A stretch of 37,243 nucleotides of DNA from Bradyrhizobium guangdongense (GTDB lineage: Bacteria > Pseudomonadota > Alphaproteobacteria > Rhizobiales > Xanthobacteraceae), in the NCBI RefSeq assembly GCF_006483445.1, contig NZ_PPPT01000151.1, forward strand, positions 1-37,243. Reading direction: 5' to 3'. Shown in pieces: positions 15,597-23,526 of this stretch. The position numbers and the translations under genes were made by a program. Below the pieces are notes generated by a model that was given only the letters and a program-made list of their open reading frames with translations, was not told the DNA's origin and did not search any database. Positions within the stretch are counted from its first letter, which is position 1, and each line of letters opens with the position of its first letter.

Positions 15597-15623
15597 CTGG
15601 CACTCGCGGGCGCCGATTGCTAA
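15597..15623. promoter_or_regulatory. CIRCE operator (HrcA binding site)
   Basis: The arms CTGGCACTC and GATTGCTAA are separated by exactly nine bases. Compared with the consensus TTAGCACTC-N9-GAGTGCTAA there are two mismatches in the left arm and one in the right. It lies about 44 bases before the groES start codon and overlaps the predicted early transcribed region. HrcA would repress the operon until heat titrates GroEL. No hrcA gene is in this window. Confidence 0.85.
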
Positions 15624-15666
15624 CACTCGAAAAAATCCAAACCGTGCAACTGCTTAGGAGGACTGC

Positions 15667-15981
15667 ATGAAATTCCGTCCGCTTCACGACCGCGTCGTGG
15701 TCAAGCGCATCGACGCAGAAGAGAAGACCGCTGGCGGCATCATCATTCCCGACACTGCCAAGGAAAAGCCCTCGCAGGGCGAAATCGTCGCCGTCGGCCC
15801 GGGTGGCCGCGACGAGGCCGGCAAGCTGATCCCGATCGATCTCAAGGTCGGCGACCGCGTGCTGTTCGGCAAGTGGTCCGGCACCGAGGTCAAGATCGAC
15901 AATGTCGACCTCTTGATCATGAAGGAAAGCGACATCATGGGCGTCCTCGACGTCCCCGCTTCCAAGAAGAAAGCCGCCTAA
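15667..15981 (+). CDS. groES: co-chaperonin GroES
   Basis: A 104-residue Hsp10. It starts MKFRPLHDRVVVKRIDAEEK, has the mobile loop EEKTAGGIIIPDTAKEKPSQ (18-37) that docks on GroEL, and contains the conserved GEIVAVGPGGRDEAGK and DRVLFGKWSGTEVKID. Seven subunits cap the GroEL cylinder during ATP-driven folding in the cytosol. AGGAGG lies before the ATG. It is the first gene of an operon under the CIRCE element; groEL follows after 90 bases that contain a hairpin. Bradyrhizobium genomes usually carry several groESL copies, and this is a CIRCE-type copy. Confidence 0.97.
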   Translation: MKFRPLHDRVVVKRIDAEEKTAGGIIIPDTAKEKPSQGEIVAVGPGGRDEAGKLIPIDLKVGDRVLFGKWSGTEVKIDNVDLLIMKESDIMGVLDVPASKKKAA

Positions 15982-15997
15982 TCCAACGCTCGCACCG

Positions 15998-16042
15998 CTC
16001 ACCCCTGAGGAGCGCCTGCCGGGCGCTCTCGCCAAGGGTGAG
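15998..16042 (+). promoter_or_regulatory. intercistronic hairpin between groES and groEL (possible mRNA processing site)
   Basis: The outer arms CTCACCC (15998-16004) and GGGTGAG (16036-16042) and inner arms GAGCGCC (16010-16016) and GGCGCTC (16022-16028) pair perfectly, with a five-base loop and small internal loops. No U tract follows, so it is not a simple terminator. In Agrobacterium the groESL transcript is reported to be cleaved between the two genes in a heat-dependent way; this structure is in the equivalent place. Confidence 0.65.
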
Positions 16043-16071
16043 ACAGACGTAAAAACTCAGGGAAACCCAAT

Positions 16072-17715
<1,644 letters not shown>

Positions 17716-17799
17716 GTCGACGAAGTCGTCCCGGACGCGGTGCAGCGCGCAGCGGTGCACCGCAGATCCGGGATCTCGCTCAGGCGAACAGACATGCGA

Positions 17800-17830
17800 A
17801 ACCCCGGCAGCGATGCCGGGGTTTTTGTTT
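17800..17830 (+). terminator. Rho-independent terminator of groESL
   Basis: A perfect stem AACCCCGGCA / TGCCGGGGTT with loop GCGA is followed by TTTGTTT on the plus strand. It is the cleanest intrinsic terminator in the window and closes the groES-groEL operon. The bases between the groEL stop and this stem (17727-17778) hold a short partial repeat of the GTCCCGGACGC type. Confidence 0.92.
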
Positions 17831-17837
17831 AGGCATT

Positions 17838-18013
17838 CGTCATTCCGGGGCGCGCCTCTTGGCGCGAGCCCGGAATCCATAACCACGAACGTCAGCTGGA
17901 TTTTCCGCTGCAGAACCCGCCTGGTTTGCAAGGATGCCGACGCAGCGCGCCACTTCCGACGGCCTGTGGTTATGGATTCCGGGCTCGGCGCTTCGCACCG
18001 CCCCGGAATGACG
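17838..18013. repeat. REP-like pair with 83-bp non-coding interior
   Basis: The left arm (17838-17884) and right arm (17968-18013) are inverted copies that begin and end CGTCATTCCGGGGCG / CGCCCCGGAATGACG and meet at CCATAACC / GGTTATGG. The first 54 bases (17838-17891) are identical to 18036-18089, the left arm of the neighbouring GIY-YIG cassette. The interior (17885-17967) holds no gene. It is best seen as the same kind of element with a different or decayed cargo. Confidence 0.8.
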
Positions 18014-18035
18014 GGCTGAGGGACTGCCACCCCCT

Positions 18036-18436
18036 CGTCATTCCGGGGCGCGCCTCTTGGCGCGAGCCCGGAATCCATAACCACGAACGCTAGTTGGCGA
18101 TCCCGCTATAGAGATCGTCCCAATTTGGGTTCTGCTCCTCAATGAGCCGGGTCTTCCAATCGCGCCGCCACTTCTTGAGCTCTTTCTCGCGGGCGATCGC
18201 AGTCGCGGCGTCCTCGTAGATTTCGAACAGGACCAGTCTGTCGACGCCGTATTTGGTCGTGAAGTCGGGCACGGCCTTGGTCTTGTGCTCATACACTCGG
18301 CGGACGAGATCACTGGTCACGCCGATGTAGAGTGTGCCGTGCTTCTTGCTGGCGAGGATGTAGACGTAGTAGGCCATTCCAACCGCCTGGGGTTATGGAT
18401 TCCGGGCTCGCGACTTCGTCGCGCCCCGGAATGACG
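18036..18436. mobile_element. putative GIY-YIG cassette bounded by inverted REP-like arms
   Basis: The left arm (18036-18082) and right arm (18391-18436) are inverted copies. They are identical over the flanking blocks CGTCATTCCGGGGCGCG and CGCGAGCCCGGAATCC + ATAACC, and differ only in the seven or eight bases at the hairpin tip. The only content is one small GIY-YIG endonuclease gene, whose stop codon abuts the left arm and whose ATG lies 13 bases from the right arm. A palindromic repeat plus a nuclease gene, with a cargo-poor sister element next door, recalls the REP/RAYT (REPtron) arrangement. Mobility is inference; no target-site duplication was recognised. Confidence 0.55.
18090..18377 (-). 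CDS. small GIY-YIG nuclease family protein
   Basis: A 95-residue single-domain protein. The GIY-YIG motif appears as YYVYILAS (3-10) and TLYIGVTSDL (15-24). Catalytic R27 lies in VRRVYEHK and the metal-binding E64 in IAREKELKKWRR. It closely resembles the YhbQ/UPF0213-like nucleases found in multiple copies in Bradyrhizobium and Rhodopseudomonas genomes. It should cut or nick DNA; its target is unknown. The gene sits exactly between inverted REP-like arms, its TAG stop touching one of them, and AGGCGG precedes the ATG. It is separated from lepB by the right arm. Confidence 0.92.
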   Translation of the reverse strand: MAYYVYILASKKHGTLYIGVTSDLVRRVYEHKTKAVPDFTTKYGVDRLVLFEIYEDAATAIAREKELKKWRRDWKTRLIEEQNPNWDDLYSGIAN

Positions 18437-18454
18437 GCGGGGGTTGGTGGCGCC

Positions 18455-19201
18455 CTACTTCACCTTCATCCAGATCCGCTCTGTGCGCAGGTCTTCATCG
18501 CCCACGGAGAAATAGATCCGCGTCACCTTTCCGACGATGTTCTCCATCGGCACGTAGCCGACGGTCTTGAGCACGCGGCTGTCGGTGGAGTTGTCCCTGT
18601 TGTCGCCGAGCACGAAGACATGGCCGGGCGGCACCGTGTAGACGCTGGTGTTGTCGTAAAAGCCGTTCTCGATGCAGTCGAGAATCTCGTAGCTCGCGCC
18701 GTTCGGCAGCGTCTCCCACCAGCGCTTCGCCTTGGTGCCCGGCTCGATGCCGCAGGCATACTCCTCCACGCCATCTTTCAGGCGCTGCCGCGTCACGGGC
18801 TTGTCGTTGATGAAGAGCTGGCCCTCTTTGATCTGGATGCGGTCGTTCGGCAGGCCGACCACGCGCTTGACGTAGTCGACCTTGGTGTCGCTCGGCAGGC
18901 GGAACACGATGACGTCGCCGCGCAGGGGCTCCGATCCGAAGATGCGTCCCGAGAACGCCGGCAGCCACCCCGGGAACGAGTAGCGGCTATAGCCATAGGA
19001 ATATTTCGCGGCGAAGACGTCGTCGCCGATCAGCAGCGTCGGCACCATCGAGCTCGAGGGAATGCTGAAGGGCTGATAGAGACAGAAGCGAACCAGGAAG
19101 GGCGGCGACCACAGCACGGGGATCAGCAGGATCAGGATGACGATCGCCTTCCATTCCCCCGACTTTCGCGCGGGTTTTGCCGTGTCCTGAAGCGTGCTCA
19201 T
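18455..19201 (-). CDS. lepB: signal peptidase I
   Basis: A 248-residue membrane protease. One membrane segment (19-39; AIVILILLIPVLWSPPFLVR) precedes the catalytic serine S51 in SIPSSSMVPTLLIGDD. The general base K112 is in DYVKRVVGLPNDRI, and box E is GDNRDNSTDSR (199-209). It removes signal peptides from exported proteins on the outer face of the inner membrane. ATG 19201 (MSTLQDTAKPARK) is preferred to ATG 19225 because the upstream residues are not conserved in the family. A second extracytoplasmic insertion with C150/C176 (EEYACGIEPG...YEILDCIE) could form a disulfide. The usual rnc/era neighbours of the main lepB locus are absent, so this may be an additional copy. Confidence 0.92.
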   Translation of the reverse strand: MSTLQDTAKPARKSGEWKAIVILILLIPVLWSPPFLVRFCLYQPFSIPSSSMVPTLLIGDDVFAAKYSYGYSRYSFPGWLPAFSGRIFGSEPLRGDVIVFRLPSDTKVDYVKRVVGLPNDRIQIKEGQLFINDKPVTRQRLKDGVEEYACGIEPGTKAKRWWETLPNGASYEILDCIENGFYDNTSVYTVPPGHVFVLGDNRDNSTDSRVLKTVGYVPMENIVGKVTRIYFSVGDEDLRTERIWMKVK

Positions 19202-19344
19202 GCGGCCTGCCCTGCCTCGACCCATCGTGCTGCCAAGATTACGTCACGCATCGCGACGCGCAATCCGGCTTCGTCATCTTGGTCGTGACTACGCCGGGCT
19301 GCGTTCAAGTTCGGCGGCCGGAAACAGCCGCCTCCAAACACAGG

Positions 19345-19368
19345 GAAGGCCGCCCGTGGGCGGCCTTC
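19345..19368 (-). terminator. terminator-like hairpin downstream of the slipin gene
   Basis: A perfect 11-bp inverted repeat GAAGGCCGCCC / GGGCGGCCTTC with a two-base gap (a four-base loop in practice) lies seven bases after the slipin stop on the minus strand. The U tract after it is weak (CCTGTGTTTGG), so termination may be only partial. The remainder of 19202-19344 would hold the lepB promoter; I could not single one out. Confidence 0.55.
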
Positions 19369-19375
19369 CTTTGCG

Positions 19376-20527
19376 TCACGCACTCTCGGGCGCCTTCAGG
19401 CGCACGAGCCGCGTCAGCAGGGCATCGAGGCCCTCGCCGTCGCCGGCATGGAGGTCGATGCGGCCGACCTTCTCGACCAGCCGCTCCAGCGACTCCAGCT
19501 CCTTGAGCCGCAGCAGCAGGGGGTTCTCCTCCATCAGGCGGGCGGTGTTGAGCAGCGACCGCGTCGCCGCGGTCTCTTCCTGCCGGCGGATCAGGTTCGC
19601 CTTGGCGACCCGCTCCGCCTCCACCACCTTGTTGACGAGCTCACGGATCTCGCCGGGCAGGATCACGTCCTTCACGCCGAGCTCCGTCACCTCCACACCG
19701 GACTCCGCGACGCGTGCGCGAACATAGTCGCGCAGCTCCGCATCCAGCGCCGCCTTGGCGGACAGCACCTCGTCAAGCGTGCGGCCGGCCACCGCCTCGC
19801 GGATCGCGAACTGCACCAGGCGGTACAGCCACGCATCCACGTCGGGCACGGTCGCCACCGTCCGCTCGGGATCGACAACCCGGCGGAACGCCGTCAGCGT
19901 CACCCGCAGCGCGATGCGATCCTTGGTCAGCATCTCCTGCGCGGTGATCTCGACCGCCTGGGGCCGCAGGTCGAGGCGCTTCACCTCGATCTTGCGGCCG
20001 ACGGTCCAGAAGGCGTGCCGGCCGGGCGCGAGCCGCTCCACGAGCCGGCCCTCGACATAGAGCAGGCCCGCCTCGTGGTTCTCGACCACCGCTTCCGTCA
20101 CGACGGTCGCGCGGTTGCGCTCGATCATGGTCAGATGCCGCGCGCTGACACGGACATCGCTCGACACATCGATGCGCTCGACATCGATGCGGGTCGCGAC
20201 CTTCCAGTAGACGCGGATCTGCCAGGGCGTGAGCAGGTGTACAGGCCGGCCGTCGAGGCTGACGATGGCAACCTCGTCCGCCTTGGTCTCGACCGCCTCG
20301 AACAGCTCGGCGGCGAGATCGGGCCGCGCGGCCTTCAGCACGGCGTAGCGATCCGCGGGAAATTCGCTGCGGACCACGCCCAGCACTTCGGCCTTCAGCG
20401 CGTGCAGGGGATCGAACAGGCGATGCCGACCAGGCACGAGCACGCGCACGAGCTGCCCGTCGCGCGTCAGCAACGCGCGCTCACCGTCCTTCACCGTCAC
20501 GTTCAGCATCAGCAAATGCCAGCTCAT
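19376..20527 (-). CDS. slipin family (SPFH/band 7) protein
   Basis: A 383-residue protein. An N-terminal segment MSWHLLMLNVTVKDGERALLT carries a short hydrophobic anchor-like start, followed by a partial SPFH-type repeat (LVRVLVPGRHRLFDPLH). The full band 7 domain (about 125-310) includes ENHEAGLLYVEGRLVERLAPG, KDRIALRVTLTAFRRVVDPE and ALDAELRDYVRARVAESGVEV. The C-terminal helix AERVAKANLIRRQEETAATR is the usual slipin coiled coil that drives oligomerisation on membranes. Slipins form membrane microdomain scaffolds. ATG 20527 is supported by AGGAGGCGTGCCA upstream. The protein has two PGRH motifs, which suggests an internal duplication. Confidence 0.87.
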   Translation of the reverse strand: MSWHLLMLNVTVKDGERALLTRDGQLVRVLVPGRHRLFDPLHALKAEVLGVVRSEFPADRYAVLKAARPDLAAELFEAVETKADEVAIVSLDGRPVHLLTPWQIRVYWKVATRIDVERIDVSSDVRVSARHLTMIERNRATVVTEAVVENHEAGLLYVEGRLVERLAPGRHAFWTVGRKIEVKRLDLRPQAVEITAQEMLTKDRIALRVTLTAFRRVVDPERTVATVPDVDAWLYRLVQFAIREAVAGRTLDEVLSAKAALDAELRDYVRARVAESGVEVTELGVKDVILPGEIRELVNKVVEAERVAKANLIRRQEETAATRSLLNTARLMEENPLLLRLKELESLERLVEKVGRIDLHAGDGEGLDALLTRLVRLKAPESA

Positions 20528-20859
20528 TGGCACGCCTCCTTCGTTTGCGCCCGGCCGGATGCCGGACAACAGGTTTCGTTTGCAAAGGACGTGAGGACGC
20601 GGACGACGCTTCCTGAGAAAACGGCGGGCCGGGGCTTGAGCTTGCGCGATGACGGGCGCACGCGCGCGATCACGCGACAAAGTCGCGTGGCCGTGCGGAG
20701 CCACCCGGCATCAGCGCAAGCGGTATCCACCGCGGCGCGAAGCCGGTCTCACAGTGTCTCGGTTCGGACGGAAAGCCTTGCGGCAAAACGGCCGGACTGC
20801 GACTGAAGCGCGCGTCCGGTCCTCGTCAGAGGTATCAGCTTTTCAGGCTGAAACGGAGC

Positions 20860-21093
20860 GCTGGAGCGGGATTCGAACCCGCGACCCGATGATTAACGTC
20901 ACCTGCTCTACCCAACTGAGCTATCCTTTGTGGGACAAGAGACCGGAATCGAACCGATGCCTTCGGGCTTCTGACCCGACGCTCTCCATGAGCTACATCC
21001 TGCTTTTGCCTTCGTTCGGCGGAACACGACACCGGAAGCCGGCACGCGCCAGTCGGGATCTCAGAGAGCCCGAACACATGGCCGAGGCGAAGG
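20860..21093 (-). ncRNA. candidate structured RNA: two tandem tRNA-like bodies with exchanged acceptor strands
   Basis: Read on the minus strand, a promoter at 21128-21100 leads to a predicted start near 21093. The 5' leader forms a closed domain: CCTTCG (21093-21088) with CGAAGG (21014-21009), and CGGC with GCCG inside. Body A (about 21003-20935) has a D-arm GCTC/GAGC, anticodon-like stem TCGGG/CCCGA and T-arm ATCGG-TTCGATT-CCGGT. Body B (about 20931-20860) has GCTC/GAGC, GGTGA/TCATC and GCGGG-TTCGAAT-CCCGC. Neither body can close its own acceptor stem. Instead the 5' strand of A (GCAGGA) pairs with the 3' strand of B (TCCAGC, one A-A mismatch), and CTCTTGT of A pairs with ACAAAGG of B around a CCC loop. 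Both anticodon loops lack U33. It is therefore not an ordinary tRNA; function unknown. No terminator with a U tract is obvious after 20860. The rest of 20528-21201 shows no gene. Confidence 0.6.
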
Positions 21094-21099
21094 AGCGGG

Positions 21100-21128
21100 C
21101 TAATAGACGAAGCACGTTCGGGTTGCAA
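21100..21128 (-). promoter_or_regulatory. promoter of the tRNA-like RNA
   Basis: On the minus strand TTGCAA (-35, 21128-21123) and TATTAG (-10, 21105-21100) are separated by 17 bases. The predicted start, seven bases downstream at about 21093, coincides with the first base of the CCTTCG helix strand of the RNA, which strengthens both calls. Confidence 0.55.
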
Positions 21129-21154
21129 GGGGGTGATCGCAAGATTTTTCAGTC

Positions 21155-21195
21155 CGTCATTCCGGGGCGCGCGCTAGCGCGAGCCCGGAATGACG
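21155..21195. repeat. minimal REP-like hairpin
   Basis: A single 41-bp arm, CGTCATTCCGGGGCGCG with its imperfect complement CGCGAGCCCGGAATGACG around the tip CGCTAG. It is the shortest complete form of the family in the window and shows the single-hairpin unit from which the paired elements are built. It sits six bases downstream of the LysR stop and may terminate that transcript. Confidence 0.8.
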
Positions 21196-21201
21196 CGGAT
21201 G

Positions 21202-22035
21202 TCAGCCTCGCGACATGTCCTGGAAACACGCCCTCACCCAGTCGATCGTCACACGGGTCGCGGGATCGCGCTTGAGGTGATTTTGCACGAGCAACCAGGC
21301 GTCGCGACGTTTCGGCAACAATGTGGCGCGCAGCCGGCGATCGCCGAGCATATCGGCGCAAGCATGCTCCGGCAGCACGCCGGCGGCCCGGTGCGTGCGG
21401 ATCAGGGTGCGGATGACGCGAACGTTGTCGGTGACACAGCGCGCGGGGGTCTTCTTCGTCCGCAGGAATTGCATCTCGGGAATGGTCCCGAGTTCGTCCG
21501 GATAGGCGCACAGCACAGGCTCGCCCTCGATCGCGATGGGCTCGAAATAATAGAGCTTGATGTCGCCGAGTTTTGAGATCGCGAAGTCGCCCTTGTCGGG
21601 TTTGCGCAGGCGGATGGCGAGATCGGCCTCCCAGCGCGAGAATTTTACGTTCTCGCTCGAGGTCAGGAACTGCAGCGTCAAGCCGGGATTGGCGCGCAGG
21701 AAGTCGCTCGCGCGCGGCGACAGCACCTCCTCGGCGACCGTGTTGGTGGAGGCGATCCGCAGGCGTCCCACCGGACCTGCCAGGCTCTCACCGAGGCGAC
21801 CGATCTCGGCGGCGTGCAGCGCCATCGCCTCGACATGGGCCAGCACCGCCTCGCATTGCCGCGTCGGCTTGCGGACGCCGTCGGCGGCCTCGAACAGACG
21901 CAAGCCGAGCGCGCGCTCGATGCGTGACAGCCTGCGCCCGACCGTGGTCTCGTCGATGCGCAGCCGCGCACTGGCACCGGCATAGGTGCCCTCGTCCTTG
22001 ACGGCAGCGATGATGCGCAGATCGTCCCAGTTCAT
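21202..22035 (-). CDS. LysR family transcriptional regulator
   Basis: A 277-residue regulator. The N-terminal winged helix-turn-helix (1-60) reads MNWDDLRIIAAVKDEGTYAG, then ASARLRIDETTVGRRLSRIE, with the LFEAADGVRKPT wing. The effector domain (about 88-277) begins GPVGRLRIASTNTVAEEVL. It is somewhat short for LysR and belongs to the class starting 'MNWDDLR', common in alphaproteobacteria. It is divergent from the isochorismatase-like gene. The 127-base gap holds two CTGCAATATT boxes 21 bases apart, which are likely its operator, so it probably controls that gene pair and itself. The inducer is unknown. Confidence 0.92.
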   Translation of the reverse strand: MNWDDLRIIAAVKDEGTYAGASARLRIDETTVGRRLSRIERALGLRLFEAADGVRKPTRQCEAVLAHVEAMALHAAEIGRLGESLAGPVGRLRIASTNTVAEEVLSPRASDFLRANPGLTLQFLTSSENVKFSRWEADLAIRLRKPDKGDFAISKLGDIKLYYFEPIAIEGEPVLCAYPDELGTIPEMQFLRTKKTPARCVTDNVRVIRTLIRTHRAAGVLPEHACADMLGDRRLRATLLPKRRDAWLLVQNHLKRDPATRVTIDWVRACFQDMSRG

Positions 22036-22064
22036 CGCGCGAGATTATACCGGCCGGGCGTAGC

Positions 22065-22095
22065 CTGCAATATTGCAGCCATCGGCTGCAATATT
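22065..22095. promoter_or_regulatory. probable LysR operator, two CTGCAATATT boxes
   Basis: CTGCAATATTGCAG at 22065-22078 is a perfect 14-bp palindrome. Its first ten bases recur at 22086-22095, exactly 21 bases (two helical turns) further on. A further inverted repeat CCTGC-N6-GCAGG follows at 22096-22111. The position between divergent genes and the spacing on one helix face fit a LysR recognition/activation site pair. Confidence 0.65.
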
Positions 22096-22162
22096 CCTGC
22101 ATATCGGCAGGCGATGCCGGGATTATGTTTGCAGAACCTTTTCCCCGGAGACTCTTGAGACC

Positions 22163-22756
22163 ATGACGACCGCGAAGACCCTGCTCCAGCTCGCCGGTGC
22201 CGATCTCAACCCGCCGCGCCTTGGCGACGCCGCGCTGGTGCTGATCGACATCCAGAACGAATATCTCGCAGGTCCCCTCGCCTTGCCCGACGCCAGGCCC
22301 GCGATCGCGCGCGCGGCTAAGCTGCTGGCACGGGCGCGCGAGAGCGGTGCCGCGATCATCCATATCGCCCATCGCGGCAAGGCGGGCAGCCTGTTCGACC
22401 GCGGCGCCGACCGTGGCGCCATCGTCGCAGAGCTCACCCCCCGTTCCGGCGAGCTGGTGATCGAGAAGGAGCTGCCCAATGCGTTTGCCGGCACCGATTT
22501 GCAGGCGCGCCTTGCCGCAACCGAGCGGAAGAACATCGTGCTCGCCGGCTTCATGACGCATATGTGCATCAGCTCGACGGCGCGCGCCGCGCTCGACCTC
22601 GGCTTTCGCACGACTGTTGACGCCGACGCATGCGCGACGCGCGACCTGCCCGACGGCCTCGGCGGCACGCTGAGCGCAAAAACCATCCACGAGGTTGCAC
22701 TGGCCGAGTTGTCCGACCGCTTCGCGATCATCGCGCGCGGCGATGCGCTGAAGTAA
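22163..22756 (+). CDS. isochorismatase-family cysteine hydrolase
   Basis: A 197-residue cytosolic hydrolase. The catalytic triad is visible: D29 in ALVLIDIQNEY, K102 in LVIEKELPNAF and nucleophile C135 in AGFMTHMCISSTAR, preceded by the cis-peptide region. Family members hydrolyse isochorismate, nicotinamide, N-carbamoyl compounds or other amides; the substrate here is not clear. ATG 22163 is chosen because homology begins soon after; the ATG at 22073 lies inside the operator region. The gene is followed after 12 bases by a GST gene, so they form an operon that is divergent from, and probably controlled by, the LysR gene. Confidence 0.9.
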   Translation: MTTAKTLLQLAGADLNPPRLGDAALVLIDIQNEYLAGPLALPDARPAIARAAKLLARARESGAAIIHIAHRGKAGSLFDRGADRGAIVAELTPRSGELVIEKELPNAFAGTDLQARLAATERKNIVLAGFMTHMCISSTARAALDLGFRTTVDADACATRDLPDGLGGTLSAKTIHEVALAELSDRFAIIARGDALK

Positions 22757-22768
22757 GGGAACACCATC

Positions 22769-23398
22769 ATGCTGCAACTCTATTTCTCGCCGATGGCCTG
22801 CTCGCTTGCGAGTCGCATCGCGCTGATGGAAGCGGGCCTCGATGCGCGCTATCATCAGGTGCATCTCTGGACCAAGAAGCTTGCGGACGACGACAGCGAT
22901 TTTCGAAGCCTTTCGCCGAAGGGCGCGGTGCCGGTCCTGGTGCTCGATAACGGCGAGCGGCTGACGGAAAGCGCGGCGGTGCTGCAATACATCGCCGACG
23001 TCAATCCTGAGCGCGGCCTTGCACCACCACCCGGCAATGCTGATCGCTACCGGCTGCAGGAATGGCTGAGCTTTATCGGCACCGAAATCCACAAGGCGTT
23101 CCTGTTTCCGACCTTCTGGTACAAGGACGACGGTTCGCTCGCCAAGCCGCGCGCGAGGATCCAGCAGACATTGTCGGTGCCGGCGGCGCATCTCACGGGC
23201 CGTGAATTTCTCGTCGGCAACAGTTTCACCGTTGCGGATGCCCATCTCACCTGGGCCATGCTGCTGCTTCGTCCCGCAGGTGTCGACATCGCGCAATGGC
23301 CGTCATTGTCGGCCTATCTCGAACGCATGCAGGCGCGGCCCGCCGTACGGGAAGCCATTGCGACGGAGATGGCGCTGCGCAAGACGGTGGCGGCCTGA
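22769..23398 (+). CDS. glutathione S-transferase (beta-like)
   Basis: A 209-residue protein. The thioredoxin-like domain starts MLQLYFSPMACSLASRIAL, with C11 in the place used by beta-class enzymes. The glutathione site contains GAVPVLVLDNGERLTESAAVLQYIAD (cis-Pro and the E-S pair), of which the key residues are V-P and ES. The C-terminal helical domain has the N-capping motif FLVGNSFTVADAHLTWAM. It is likely to conjugate or reduce small electrophiles with glutathione in the cytosol. AAGGGA precedes the start. It is co-directional with and 12 bases after the cysteine hydrolase gene. Confidence 0.92.
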   Translation: MLQLYFSPMACSLASRIALMEAGLDARYHQVHLWTKKLADDDSDFRSLSPKGAVPVLVLDNGERLTESAAVLQYIADVNPERGLAPPPGNADRYRLQEWLSFIGTEIHKAFLFPTFWYKDDGSLAKPRARIQQTLSVPAAHLTGREFLVGNSFTVADAHLTWAMLLLRPAGVDIAQWPSLSAYLERMQARPAVREAIATEMALRKTVAA

Positions 23399-23526
23399 GT
23401 GACGCGATCGCGATCCGCGCCATCTTGGCGCAGTCGATTGTGATCCCATTCACAGAGCAAGGCGTTGATGTTGGAGGAGTGTCCGTTAATCTGACCCCAT
23501 ATTTCAGGTCATATTGGGGGACCCTA

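Noticed and set aside
17885..17967. Remnant of a second GIY-YIG gene inside the neighbouring repeat pair
   Set aside because: Only a KWR-like tripeptide and a few bases near the arm resemble the intact gene; this is not enough to claim homology.
19448..20806. 452-codon plus-strand frame antisense to the slipin gene
   Set aside because: Shadow of the slipin gene; rich in His/Arg/Asp with no domain, and it continues into non-coding DNA.
20860..21003. Two functional tRNA genes
   Set aside because: Arms are good, but neither body has a self-complementary acceptor stem, the position-33 base is not U in the first, and the second has a six-base anticodon loop. Reported as a structured RNA instead.
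20860..21093. Two-piece (permuted) tmRNA of alphaproteobacteria
   Set aside because: Both bodies have a normal D-arm and anticodon-like arm, no tag reading frame or pseudoknots are seen, and there is no alanine-type G-U acceptor.
20649..21275. 208-codon plus-strand frame containing WSGIRTRDP- and ESNRCLRAS-like peptides
   Set aside because: These peptides are what results from translating the reverse strand of tRNA-like DNA and are well known as spurious proteins. The signal is the RNA on the other strand.
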